Positions 11,701 to 22,556 of a stretch of DNA of 64,000 nucleotides are shown here, one piece after another. Source of the stretch: Ctena decussata (Eukaryota > Mollusca > Bivalvia > Lucinida > Lucinidae); contig OZ022499.1 in the NCBI GenBank assembly GCA_963989385.1, forward strand, positions 103,462,786 to 103,526,785. Direction: 5' to 3'. The notes beneath the pieces are model-generated. The model made no database searches. It was not told the DNA's origin and saw only the letters and a list, made by a program, of their open reading frames with translations. Made by a program: the position numbers and the translations under genes. Every line of letters begins with the position of its first letter. Within the stretch, counting starts at the first letter, position 1.

Positions 11701-13126
11701 CGCTTAGCTTTTAATGGTATCAAACTGACTGTATATCAGTATAATGGAGCAGTATATGCAAAATCAATGCTGGCTTTTAATAGCTGCAGCTTTATCTGTT
11801 CTGTAGTTGTATTTTTTTTTATTCTTTTTTTATTTTTTTTTTCCAGCTGTATATAACAAAATTTCACGTATGTTACTGTCTTTAGAACTCAAATGTACAA
11901 ATTGTAATAGAAACAAACTGGGCAATGCCATTATGAAATACTTTTACTTTTGATATAGTAGCAAAGTAAACAGCAAAACCCATTTTCCATGTGCAGAATA
12001 TGTCAATGCCCTTAACATTACAATTTGAAGTATACTGTGTTTAATCACGTATAAAACACACCTCATGAATTCCTAAAAGTAATAACTGAGAGACGTGTTG
12101 ATAGGTCCAAGTACACAATATATCAAAAGAACACCCAGACTTATATGTGTTATTTTTTCATTGACAGTGGAAAAAAACTGATTTAAGGTATTATAATGAA
12201 ATATTTTAAATATTAATGTTATTTACGTTACTATTAGTAATAGCTTATCATAGAAAATGAATCAGAATGCATTTTTCTCTTATACTAAAAGATTCTTTTA
12301 TGAAGAAACTGCTACAAAAGAAAATAAAATGATTCTATCTTCAAAAAAATATATGATTTAAACAAAAAAAGCCCTAGGTAATGTATATAACCGATCATTG
12401 TGGCCAATTTAAATGCATTCAAAATATTGTGGAAGTGTTCTTTGCTGTTTAAATAGGCTGGCATATTCAATATTACCTTTTACTGTTGTTTTCAATTCCA
12501 ACAGTGTAGTTCAAGCACTTGAATTATACGGAAAGTGATAATTGTAATTTGGAATATTTATAAGGGGGTACTATGTTCAACATCCAATTGCTCCCAAAGT
12601 ATACAAGATAGGATAATATTTTTTGCAGATCTGAAAAGATCTATAAACCTTCTTTAATACAGTACCAAATATTTTGTCAAATAGTAAAGGAATAACTTAC
12701 AAAAAGAAAGTATTTTGGATGGAAATAGCAATTTTAATGGAGTGTAAAGAAAAACGTCACGTATATTACACCACGTAGGCCAAAGTAACCTTTTAAACAT
12801 CATAATATTTAGCTACTGCATTGTCCTATTAGAATCTATTATAATTTTAAACATAGGAAAGTGATTTCTATTTTTTTATATTTTTTTATAATTTTTATTT
12901 TATGTTTATTATTTTAATGGGTAACGTATTTAACAGGCTATTACAGCTTAACGCCCCACTCGCCAGAGGGCTAACATGCTGCAAAATACTTCTAAGATGC
13001 TGGACTTTGAGAAAAGTATGGTCTACAAAATTCCCCCTGGGGGGGAGGTAAACCATATTTGGCTCATGGCCTATGTGCTTTATTTAGAGTTTGAGATTAT
13101 TCTCAAGTTTTATAACCTCGAACCCA
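8717..13126. mobile_element. 4.4 kb foldback element with long terminal inverted repeats
   Basis: Left end 8717-8965 and right end 12940-13126 are inverted copies. Both contain GGTTATAAAACTTGAG, TCTCAAACTC, AATAAAGCACA, CCCCCCAGGGGGAATTTTGTA (first 20 bases paired) and ATGTTAGCCCTCTG in mirrored order. The 4 kb interior is AT-rich and has no ORF above 80 codons, so the element is non-autonomous. The terminal GAGGTTATAAAAC motif is shared with the 248 bp element at 25711-25958, suggesting one mobilising system. No convincing target duplication was found. Confidence 0.65.
8769..8831. repeat. Hairpin inside the left terminal repeat
   Basis: The arms CTGATTGGCTG and CAGCCAATCAG enclose a second pair, TTCTGAGCACATG and CATGTGCTCAGAA. 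The right terminal repeat at 13020-13100 lacks this segment, so it was gained by the left end or lost by the right. Confidence 0.75.
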
Positions 13127-13239
13127 GTTGTCTTTGATATTGGGAATAGATTCTCCGAATCAGGCCTGTGAGAACTAGGGATAATACTAGAACAGTCATG
13201 TAAGAAAGGATTTTTGATTTTATTAAAGTTTTTTTTCAG

Positions 13240-14083
13240 AGCTGGAAGAAGCACCACAGAACAGATCTTCAACCTCAGGATCCTGTGTAAAAAGTATCTT
13301 CAACATCAGCAGAATCTATACCATGTCTTCATAGATTTCAAAAAAACATTTGACAGGGTATGGCATACAGCTTTATGGGCCATCATGCGGCAGTACAATT
13401 TCAATGCAAATCTAGTTCGCGCCATTGAGCACCTCTATGACAAGGCTATAAGTGCAGTTCAGATGAATGGCAGCACAGGAGAATGGTTCAGAACAACAGT
13501 TGGAGTTAGGCAAGGATGTCTCTCGCACACCCTCTTCAACATTGTTCTCGAAAGAAGCATGTCTGATGCTCTGGAAGAACATGATGGAAAGCTTAGCATA
13601 GGTGGCAAAAATATTACCAATCTGCGGTTTGCCGATGACATTGATGCTCTTGCTGAGGAAGAGCAGAAACTAGTAGCTCTAGTCAGAAGTATAGACAAGA
13701 TCAGCAAAAGCTATAAGATGAAGATACGTGCTGAGAAGACCAAGTTCATGACAAACAGCGCCAGCGGCATTCAAGAATCTTGGAGCAATTGTCTCAGATG
13801 AAGGCTCAAAACCGGAGGTTCTCTCAAGGATTGCACAAGCCACTGCAGATCTGACAAAGGTGAAGCCAATACGGAGAGATAACAACAGATCTCTTGGTGA
13901 TGCGCTCCCTTGTCGTATCCATTTTTCTGTATACCTGTGAGTCATGGACCTTGACAGCAGAGTTGCAGAAAAGAACGTAGGCCTTTGAGATGAGATGCTA
14001 CCGAAGATAACTGAACATGTCGTACAAGGGCCATATAACCAATTAGGCGGTTCGCAGAAAGAACCAAGCAGCCATTGGAGAAT
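13240..14083 (+). pseudogene. Truncated LINE reverse transcriptase fragment
   Basis: Translation shows reverse transcriptase blocks in order: GRSTTEQIFNL, IDFKKTFDRVWH (motif A), VGVRQGC (motif B region), FADDIDALAEEEQ (catalytic FADD), then a degraded thumb region. It aligns with 18613-19510 of the full LINE. The fragment starts abruptly after a T-rich run and stops at GCCATTGGAGAA, so it lacks the endonuclease, the RT N-terminus and the C-terminal domain. The reading frame breaks near 13780, where a segment present in the other copy is missing. It is a dead, doubly truncated copy, probably of the same RTE/BovB-like family. Confidence 0.85.
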
Positions 14084-14104
14084 ATATATGGCAAACTTTT
14101 GACA

Positions 14105-14870
14105 AATCTAAGTCCCTGAGTTTCATATAAAAAGGGTTTTGAAAAAAAAATTGTTAGCCTAAATGGCCTATTTTCGATATCGGAGCCTATTTTCGATATC
14201 GGAAACTGGAATGAAGGGTTATAATACAATTTACAGCAGCGAGGCCCCATATCATTTTTTAAGTTTTTGTTCTTCACGGGGAACCAGAAAAGGAAATCGT
14301 TTTTTGTGGAGTAATTTAACATTTTCAAAACATGTCACCCCTTTTTTTGTCAGTTATATGACTCAACATATGAACAGCAACCCTCATTCTAGCAACAAAC
14401 GTGATGGTTAAAGGCCCAATTGCTCTATCAGCGTGAAAAATTTAATCATGAAGTGTCGCTGCAAGCTTCTCAGTATAGTTTCGTCAGTTTAAATGACCGT
14501 GATTAGCCAGCTTTAAACAAATAAAACATCCTTGAGTTTAACATAAAAAGGATTTGAAAACTTAAAATGACCTACTTTCGGTTTCATTAAGTGGAATAAA
14601 ATGGTAAAAATACAACGTACAGGCGTGGAGTCCCAATCACTATCCCGCCTATGTTTATATAGCATTGCTAGACAGGAAGCCAGAACAGGAAATTTTAATC
14701 TGTGGAGTGATTTGTTACTTTTCAAAAAACAGTTTTCTATTCTTTTTGCCTGTTATATGACTCAGTATATGCATATCAACCCACATTTTATTACCTAACG
14801 TGAAGGTTGAACCGCCTTTCACAATGATTTGAGACGTTTTTACCACTAATAGGACTATGGAGACTTTAAA
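14105..14870 (+). repeat. Dispersed repeat, family F, tandem pair
   Basis: Two related units, 14105-14410 and 14527-14810, both carry the 'GAGTTT(C/A)A(T/C)ATAAAAAGG', 'TGTGGAGT(A/G)ATTT' and 'ATATGACTCA(A/G)(C/T)ATATG' blocks about 415 bp apart. The second unit continues into blocks found inverted at 6595-6905. ORFs across it are not conserved between the units. Confidence 0.6.
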
Positions 14871-15700
14871 CTACTTTTCATGATGACCTGTGTTTAGTCG
14901 TTTTACGACTGGTAAAACTTAAGAGACTTTAAGCGGACGTGGGAAAGCTGGAGGAAAACCATCTGATCTTCCGTAAGCAGAACGTTCTTCCATGTGCGTG
15001 GCCGACGCTTAAACAGTGTTGAGAGCCACAAATCTTTAAGAGTCAGTGCTCTTATTCGGTATTCCACGGATGCTGGTAAAATTGTATTATTTGCACATTC
15101 AAGTTTAGAAAGGTTAAATACCACAGACCCCTCTGAACTAGCTTGAAAAAAAGCAATCATGGTTGCTTTACTTTTCTGCTGTCTTAATTCTTAAGGTTTC
15201 AAGCTTTTATTCCTCCGTTGAGATTAAAGAAACGCATCGACCGACTAATTAAACACAGACACGCGCTTTCTGCAAATGATTGAAATGTGATTTGATAAGA
15301 GTTTCGCAATATTGACAAATACCGTATTCTAAGAGTCTTTTGAAAAGATAAGAGGAGACTCTTGTCGTGCACTTAATCTGATATTTATGGAACTGTTGCA
15401 ACTAGAATACGCAAGACTGATTGGAATATGAGATTAAATTGTGTAACGAAGAGTACAGGCATGGCAAAAGGTTAAGATGCCAAACTATAGCATCGCAAGC
15501 CAATGTCATCCTAGGTACTGTAAAACACTTAATATTTGCGGTATCAAAATTTCGCGGTTTAAAGAAAATGACATGTTGGCGCACGTTAATTTTGGCGGTT
15601 TTCATGTACAATGGCTCCAGATAATAATAAAATCTGATGAAAACGAGGAGGGCGTTCCTTTATATATAAATCTTAAAAGTTGTTCAGTATTATCCCATTG
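14871..15700. other. Unassigned sequence
   Basis: Nothing recognisable. ORFs of 60-96 codons occur on both strands without motifs. Confidence 0.4.
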
Positions 15701-15702
15701 GG

Positions 15703-15965
15703 CGCGCAGCGGTGGATCGACGTTGAATCAATGTGGTTTCAACCTTGTGACGTTGAATCAACGTTGATTCAGCGTTGATTCGGCGTTGTATGACTTCTGA
15801 GATATGTATAAATGTGTATTACGTGTGTCTTTTTAGTCGGGTGGATGTATTATTTGCGTATATATCCTCTCAGACGCGCAGCATTGGGCCGACGTTGAAT
15901 CAACGTTGGTTCAGCGTTGTGACGTTGAATCAACGTTGATTCGGTGCTGATTCGGCGTTGTTCGC
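15703..15965 (+). repeat. ACGTTGA-type repeat, two units
   Basis: The palindromic words TTGAATCAA, AACGTTGATTC and GACGTTGAATCAACGTTG recur. 'GTGACGTTGAATCAACGTTG' occurs at 15747 and 15919, 172 bp apart. Each unit starts near GCATTGGG and GACGTTGAATCAA. A related element is at 30249-30362. Confidence 0.65.
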
Positions 15966-16255
15966 CTGCGAGGAGGTGTATAAATCTTTTTTACATATAT
16001 TGTTCTGAATCCTTATATGCAGTATTCTTATGTATGTGGTGATTTTACATCGGTCTTTAGTAATTCTTAAATAATGGTTCTGTACATGTATAACATGTGG
16101 ACAGATGGGGCTCATCAACCTAGGAAGGTGTTCTGTCTAAGAGTTACAGGTCTGTAATTAAAACTAGAAGGGGTAGGTGGAGCTGTTGGCCTTGGCAGGC
16201 AGTCAACCTAGGAATTCATTGCTAGGTCTCTAAACAAAACCTATGAACACAGCAC

Positions 16256-16630
16256 CATTGGGCGGAAGTCCTCCTAGAAGAAGTCCACGGCCAGAGTGGA
16301 GCTCAAATCTAAATCAAATGTTAGCAGCTAGACCCGAGCGAGCCCTGCTCAGCTTGGTGAAACAACTAGATTAAGGGGGTCACTGATAGGTAGGGATATG
16401 CCCCGTTCACTTTGACTCTGGTCGTTTATATTAGAAGCAGTGGGTAAGTCAACGACATGAGGGGAGGAAATAAGACGCTCCCACCTTCATGAGTCTCCCA
16501 ATCCTATGGATCAACAAGGGGTGGTGTTAACACTACATCACTTGGCGGAAGCCTTCCTAGAAGACGTCAACGGCCAGGGCGGAAGAACTCTTTGAGTCAA
16601 CAGCCATGTGTTCGAGACCAAGGCGAGCCA
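16256..16630 (+). repeat. Duplicated monomer in LINE 5' region
   Basis: 16256-16348 and 16541-16630 share 'TTGGGCGGAAGTCCTCCTAG', the CGGCCAGAG block and the CGAGCGAGCC ending, with 285 bp spacing. A shorter third piece (CGGGCGGAACTCTGCCCTAG) lies near 16695. Tandem 5' monomers act as promoters in some LINEs; here this is only suggested by position. Confidence 0.65.
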
Positions 16631-16742
16631 TACAATAATCGTGGATTTCGGCTGTGGTCAACATATATAGCCTGGAGAGAGATGGGCTCCCGTCGGGCGG
16701 AACTCTGCCCTAGAAACACTTCCGCTCTGCCCTAGAAACACC

Positions 16743-17640
16743 ATGGTAGACAATCTCCATAATACCTCAATAGCGGATCGGTCGCAGCCCGGGTCAACAA
16801 TGGCCGCGCCTACTGTTGGACAGCGGGACGTAGGTGACAAGTATGCAACTAGTGTAACACAGATTAAGAAGTTCGGAGGTAGGGAGAACATCTCAGTTGG
16901 AACCTGGAACGTGAGGACTCTGAGGCCAGCTGGGAAGCTTGAAGAGCTGACTCATGCAATGGACAGGTAACATTGGAACATACAGGTGCTTTGTGAGATG
17001 CGCTGGAAAAAACTTTGGTGAGATGTCAACAGATGACAGACACAGGGTTTATTTCAGTGGAGAAATGGACAAACATGAGTATGGGGTTGGATTTTTTGTG
17101 CATAAGGACATGGTGAGTACTGTCTTAGGATGCCGACCAGTCGCCAGCAGACTGATTTCAATTCGCCTGAGAGCAGCTCCTTTCAACATAGCCATCATAC
17201 AGGTTTATGCACCAACATCTGGGCATGACGACAATGAGGTAGAACACTTCTACCAGCAATTCCAGGAAATCATAGACCAAACACCCAAGAAAGACATTCT
17301 GGTTGTACAAGGGGATTGGGATGCTAAAGTTCGAAAGGATGCATTGGCAGACTGGAAAATGTTTGTGGACCCTACTGCAATGTCGAGACAAATGAGAGAG
17401 GTCTTCTAGACTTCTAGAGTTTGCAACCTGTAACAGCCTAGTACTGACAAACACCCTTGTACCTCATCAACCATCAAGATGGACATGGCACAGTCAAGAT
17501 GGGGATCACCACAATCAGACTGATTACATCTTGGTGAGGAAGCGCTTCCGATCAGGAGTCAACATCTATAGGACAAAGAGTTTTCCTGGAGCAGACATAG
17601 GAAGTGACCATGACCTGGTGATGATGACCTTCTGAGTTCG
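16743..17640 (+). pseudogene. LINE endonuclease domain, frameshifted
   Basis: The endonuclease starts with VGTWNVRTLRPAGKLEEL (16880-16950). A frameshift near 16960 follows, then FSGEMDKHEYGVGFFVHKDM and IIQVYAPTSGHDDNEVE (to 17250), a stop at 17409, and finally HNQTDYILVRKRFR and GSDHDLVMM (17500-17630). The TWNVR start, the APTSGHDD region and the final SDHDLV are expected landmarks of the exonuclease-endonuclease-phosphatase fold that nicks target DNA. The catalytic SDHD is present, but the frame is broken at least twice, so no active enzyme can be made. Confidence 0.85.
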
Positions 17641-18306
17641 TCTGAAGAACGCTAGAAAGCCAACCCAGCCAAGACTTAAGTTTGATCTTGAGAAGCTAAG
17701 GGACCCAGATGTGGCATGCACTTTTCAAACCACAATAGGTGTGAAATTTGCACCACTCATTGGTCTGAGGGATGATGACATGGACATAGACATCATGATT
17801 ACCACCTACAATACAGTAGTGACTGATGCAGCCAGTGAGATACTTGGGAAGGAACGTCGCAGGAAAAAGCCCTGAGTCACCAGGGATGTTCTCGACCTCT
17901 GTGACGAGAGGAGAAATTTGAAGAAGAAGAGGTATGAAGTAGGAGGAGCAGAAGAATACAGGGAAGCAAACAAGAGGATTCAGAAGGCAGTGAAGAAAGC
18001 GAAAGATGGCTAGATAACTAGTCAGTGGGAGGAGATGAAACTTGCCTGAACAAAATCAACAGCAAGAAAGCATACCAGCTGGTGAAGGATCTAACTTCAA
18101 AGAAACAGCGTAGATCCACAACTATCCAGGACAAGTCTGGAAAATGCCTTTCAGAGGAACAAGAGGCTCTCAGCAGATGGACATAATATTGCTCAGAACT
18201 ATACAAATATGAGACTTACGGTGGCAATACGGTTCTGGGCTGCAATCAGCCCCCAGAAGAAGATCAACAACCGATCCGTCGTGATGAAGTTAAGATTGCA
18301 GTAGCA
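17641..18306 (+). pseudogene. LINE linker between endonuclease and reverse transcriptase
   Basis: Charged, lysine/arginine-rich translations in several frames with internal stops. This segment lies where the family has a poorly conserved linker. No motif recognised. Confidence 0.5.
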
Positions 18307-19385
18307 GTGCTAAAGAAGGGGAAATCTGCCGGAGTTGATAATATACCAGCAGAACTTGTTCGAGCTGGCGGGGAGACCATGATTTATGTTTTAACAGCTA
18401 TCTGTAACAGTATCTGGAGAACAGGAAAATGGCTTCCCCCATGGACTCAGTCGCTGATTATTACGCTCCCTATAAAGGGCACCCTACAGCTCTGCCAGAA
18501 CTACAGAACCATCAGCCTCATCAGTCATTCAAGCAAAGTCATGCTGAAAGTCATCTTGAACAGGCTAAAACCACAAACCGAAGAGAAAATCGCTGAGGAA
18601 CAGGCTGGGTTCCGAGCAGGAAGGAGCACCACAGTACAGATCTTCAGCCTTAGAAGTCTGTGTAAAAAGTATCTCCAAAAGCAGGAGTCTCTGTACCATG
18701 TCTTAATTGATTTCAAAAAAGCCTTTGACAGGGTATGGCATTCAGCCTTATGGGCAATCATGCGGCAGTACAATATCAGTGCAAATCTAGTTTGCACCAT
18801 TGAGCAGCTATACGACAACGCTACAAGTGCAGTCCTGATAAATGGCAGCACAGGAGACTGGTTGAGAACAAAAGTTGGCGTAAGACAAGTATGGTTCTGT
18901 CAGCCACCCTCTTCAACATTTTTCTCGAACGGATCCTGTCTGATGCTCTGGAAGAACATGACGGAAAGGTTAGTATAGGCGGCAGAAACATTAGCAATCT
19001 GCGGTTTGCCGATGATATAGACGCTCTAGCTGATGAAGAGCAGGAACAAGAAGCTCTAGTTAGAGGTCTCGATCAAACCTGCACAAGGTATAAGATGGAG
19101 ATCAGTGCTGAGAAGACCAAACTGATGACGAACAGCACAGATGGCATCCAGAGGCAGATCAAGGTAAAAGGGCAGAAGCTGGGTACCGTAAGCAGCTTCA
19201 AATACCTTGGATCAGTTGTCTCAGATGATGGCTCAAAACAAGAGGTTCTCTCAAGGATTGCACAAGCCACTTCATCTCTTACCAAGCTGAAACCAATTTG
19301 GAGAGATAACAACATATCTCTTGGATCAAAGGTGAAACTTATGCGCTCCCTTGTCATTTTCATATCTCTGTATGCCTGTGAATAG
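18307..19385 (+). pseudogene. LINE reverse transcriptase domain, frameshifted
   Basis: The first 223-codon frame has KKGKSAGVDNIPAELVRAGG, NYRTISLISHSSKVMLKVIL, GFRAGRSTTVQIFSL and IDFKKAFDRVWHSALW (motif A aspartate). It loses frame after VGVRQ, near 18890. The frame resumes at 18891 with LFNIFLERILSDALEEHDGK, LRFADDIDALADEEQ (catalytic aspartate pair), MEISAEKTKLMTNS and VSSFKYLGSVVSDDGS. Order and spacing match non-LTR reverse transcriptases using target-primed reverse transcription. The shift sits at the invariant RQGC block, which itself is destroyed. Confidence 0.9.
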
Positions 19386-19829
19386 TGGACCCCGACTGCA
19401 GTTAGAGAAAAGAACGCAGGCCTTTGAGATGAGATGCTACCGAAGGTTACTGAACATTACGTACAAGGACCATATAACCAATGAGGAGGTTCGCAGGAAG
19501 ATCCAAGCAGCCATTGGAGAACATAATGAACTCCTAACGCTGGTCAAGAAACGGAATAAGGTGGTTTGGCCAAGTCTCAAGGTCTTTCTGGTTTAGCAGA
19601 GACGATTCTTCGGGGCACAGTGATAGGAAAAAGAATAAAAGGTAGACAGACGAAGAGGTGGGAAGACAATAATAAGGACTGGACAGGGATGGATTTTGCC
19701 AGCTCAGCTAGGGCAGCTGAAGACAGGACAAGGTGGAAAGGGATTGTTTCGAACTCATCTGTGGTGCCCCAACGACCTAGTAAGGTTATGGGACAGAATA
19801 GAAAGAGTAGAAACATGTATAAGTTTTAA
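19351..19829 (+). pseudogene. LINE C-terminal domain
   Basis: Two overlapping frames hold the thumb and tail blocks: FEMRCYRRLLNITYKDHITN, then, after a frameshift near 19570, GLAETILRGTVIGKRIKGRQ, TKRWEDNNKDWTG and NSSVVPQRPSK. The segment with an aromatic GHV-type block expected between them is missing. The stop at 19827-19829 agrees with the normal family end. Confidence 0.85.
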
Positions 19830-19844
19830 TCTGAATGTGTTTTA

Positions 19845-20307
19845 GGCCCATATTCACAAACTAAACTCAAACTCCACCTCGACTCGAACTCCAATAAAGT
19901 CCGTTGAAGTGACGCTCGAGGGCGCCTCGACTGCGTGAAGTTCAAGTATAGAATTGGTATTCACGTTCTCCACTCCGTCTCGACTTCGTGGAAAAACACG
20001 TTGATAATGTATCACATAGAAGCCCGCTGGTCTGTAACAACATTTTTGGTAGTCGTGCTGCTTCGAATTCTCATAACATAGCTATGAAAGCGCTGAAATA
20101 ACAAAGCTTTACTCAGGTCGCCGTCGAGGGAGCTTCACCGTTCCTCGACTAAACCTTACTTATTCGAGGTGACTCCAGCCGCACCCATGTCTGTGAATAC
20201 GACTCGACCTCACCTCGAGATAATCCTGGACCGTTAGGTAATTATAGCTACTTATCCGGTAAGTTCGAGTCGAGGTGGAGTTTGAGTTTAGTTTGTGAAT
20301 ATGGGCC
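19845..20307. mobile_element. 463 bp MITE, perfect 44 bp TIRs, TTA target duplication
   Basis: 19845-19888 and 20264-20307 are exact inverted repeats of 44 bp starting GGCCCATATTCACAAAC. TTA flanks both ends (19842-19844 and 20308-20310), the 3 bp duplication expected for PIF/Harbinger transposition. It interrupts the LINE 3' UTR, so it is younger than that LINE copy. The interior repeats CTCGACT-type words and has no ORF. A relic of the family is at 5352-5480. Confidence 0.9.
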
Positions 20308-20365
20308 TTATTGTTGTTTGTACAGAAGTGAGATGTAAATAAACATATGTATTGTATTGTATGTC

Positions 20366-20660
20366 ATGAACAGTTAAGCATACTCTCTAATCCATTTCGG
20401 ACAGTATTGGCTGAAAAGAACTCAGGTGCACGGATTAGAGATAGTGCTATTATCAAGTTGGTGGCACCACTATTCTAAATAGTTCTCCGCGGTACAATGT
20501 ATAGCGGAGAACATTTGTCCGTTCGGCAATTAAGTACAAAACGTAAATCGTGTTTTGTATGAGTAGTGAGTTGTATTTTGAACGTGATTTGAGAAATTGA
20601 ATCAGTTCTAGCGAGTTTGTCTACCTGACATCATCGTTAAAATTCAAATTCTGTGTTTTA
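20366..20660. other. Unassigned sequence
   Basis: No gene or repeat recognised between the LINE tail and the foldback pair. Confidence 0.4.
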
Positions 20661-21527
20661 AGGTGGTGATAATCACTGATTTGGGACAAAGACAAAAATC
20701 TGCATAAAATGCTCAAAATAACACTGATCTTTCCAAAACTTAGCAGATGCCTTCTGTATCTTGTTTCTCATAATTTAGAATCCCAAAATGCAGCATTTGT
20801 TAATGTTAAAAAGTGTTTTTATAAGAGAAGATCAAACGGTAATTTTCTGCAATTAAATCTGAAAAAATATTATCATTATTGAAAATATACTTAGTGCTCA
20901 GAGTACCTTGTTGCATAATGGAGAGCGTCCTAGCAATTATTTTTTCGAAATTCTTCCACACATTATCAGGCTGAGCAGATGAAAAAAGATGCAGTCTGTG
21001 TCCAAATTTTTTTGTCAAAACACACAGGTGAGACAGGTGAGACTATTTTAACAAGGTTGAACAATTTCATCTACACACCACTGATCATGTCAGTAATGTA
21101 TTATTTATATTGTAGGTGTTAACATAGGTATGCTTGCCTACCCTATATTTAATAAATTGGTCCAGTGTACATGTATTTGTACATGGTTGAACATTTAAGA
21201 AAAAGCTACCGTTTTCATCTGGTCTACATTACAACTTGAGAAAGAGTTGGAATAAATAATTGCTAGGACGCTCTTCATTATGCAATAATGCACCTTCAGC
21301 ACTACGTAAATTTTCAATAACGATATTATTTTTTCAGATTTATTCGCAGAAAATTACCCTTTGATCTTTCCTTATAGAAACACTTTTTTAAGCAGCATGA
21401 ACGTCTATTTTGTATTCTAAACTGTAAAGAACAACAAAAATAAGAAGTCTGCTAACTTTCAGGGAGATACGTTACTTTTTTATGGTTTTATGCAGATTTT
21501 TACATTTACTATAAATCACCACCTTAA
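20661..21527. mobile_element. Foldback element, copy 1
   Basis: Arms of roughly 340 bp are inverted. AAGGTGGTGAT at 20660 faces ATCACCACCTT at 21515-21525, AAAATCTGCATAAAA faces TTTTATGCAGATTTTT, and GAGCGTCCTAGCAATTATTT faces AATAATTGCTAGGACGCTC. The central spacer is about 150 bp. Non-coding. Confidence 0.8.
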
Positions 21528-22556
21528 GGTGGTGATAATCACTGATTTGGGGCGAAGTAAAAAATCTGCATAAAATGCTGAAAGTATAACAGATCTTTCC
21601 CAAAATTAGCAGATGCCTTCTTTATGTTGTTTCTCACGATTCAGAATCCAAAAATGCAGGACTTGTTGAAGTTAAAAAGGGTTTATATAAGAAAATTTCA
21701 AAGGGTAATTTGTGCGCAAAAATCTGAAAAATAACCATCGTTATTGAAAATGTAATAGGGTCTGAAGGTTCTTTAATACAGTATGGAGAGCATCCTACCA
21801 GTTATTTTTTTCCATTCTTATCACACATTTTCAGGCTGGGCAGATAAAGAATGGTCTTTTCTGTCTCCATATATTTGTCAAAATTCACAGTAGAGTCCAT
21901 TTTCAAGGTTGAACATTTTCATATACACACCTGTGTCGTGGTGGTAAAAATTCTGAATATTGGGACACTAAAAATAATTACCATTATGTCCTAAAATTGG
22001 AATAGTTTGGTTTTACAGTGCAGTAATGTACTCAAAAATGCAAATGGGATGGCAAATAGTGTAGACCCTGATCAGACTGCTCCTGTCTGATCTGGGTTTG
22101 CACTATTTGCTCAGACATAACTGTCCCAATATATGGAATTTTCATAGTATACTGTGAGTATGATAAAGGCATAACTGCTCTACCTGTATTTAATTAATGC
22201 ATGCAGTGTACATGCACCATACATGGTCAGACATTTGAGAAAAAGTGACTGTTTTCATCTGGTCTACCTTACAAATTTGAGAAAGAGTTGGAACAAATAA
22301 TTGCTAGGACGCTCTTTTTAATGCATTACAGAAACTTCAGAGCTAAGTATATTTTCAAGAATGAAGTTAATTTTCTAAATTTATGCGCACAAAATTACCC
22401 TTTGATTTTGTCCATATAAAACACCCCTTTTAACAGCATGTCCCTCTATTCTGTATTCTAAACTGTAGAGAACAACAAAAATAAGAAGTCAGCAAACTTT
22501 CAGGGAGGTACGATGATTTTTTATGATTTTATGCAGATTTTTGTATTTACCACAAG
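21526..22556. mobile_element. Foldback element, copy 2, abutting copy 1
   Basis: Begins immediately at the end of copy 1 with the same AAGGTGGTGATAATCACTGA and follows the same arm sequence to about 21900. The inverted arm runs from about 22210 to 22556. The right terminus has lost the final ATCACCACCTT. A short hairpin (22051-22110) sits in the spacer. The head-to-tail arrangement shares one boundary. Confidence 0.8.
22051..22110. repeat. GATCAGAC hairpin element, copy H1
   Basis: The arms GGCAAATAGTGTAGACCCTG and the matching GTTTGCACTATTTGC flank ATCAGACTGC/GTCTGAT. Related hairpins occur at 36916, 43063, 47461, 47864 and 48187. Confidence 0.8.

Larger units (their letters stand above)
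16135..20365 (+). mobile_element. RTE/BovB-like LINE retrotransposon, nearly full length, inactive
   Basis: In order: a 5' region with duplicated monomers (16256-16630), an apurinic/apyrimidinic-type endonuclease (16743-17640), a linker, reverse transcriptase (18307-19385), a C-terminal domain (19351-19829) and a short 3' UTR. The 3' UTR ends in an ATTGT microsatellite near 20340-20363 and is interrupted by a 463 bp MITE. One open frame would normally encode all domains; here it is split by several frameshifts and stops. Clade placement rests on the WNVRTL endonuclease start, the FADD block and the GRQTKRWEDN tail, and is inference. Confidence 0.85.
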
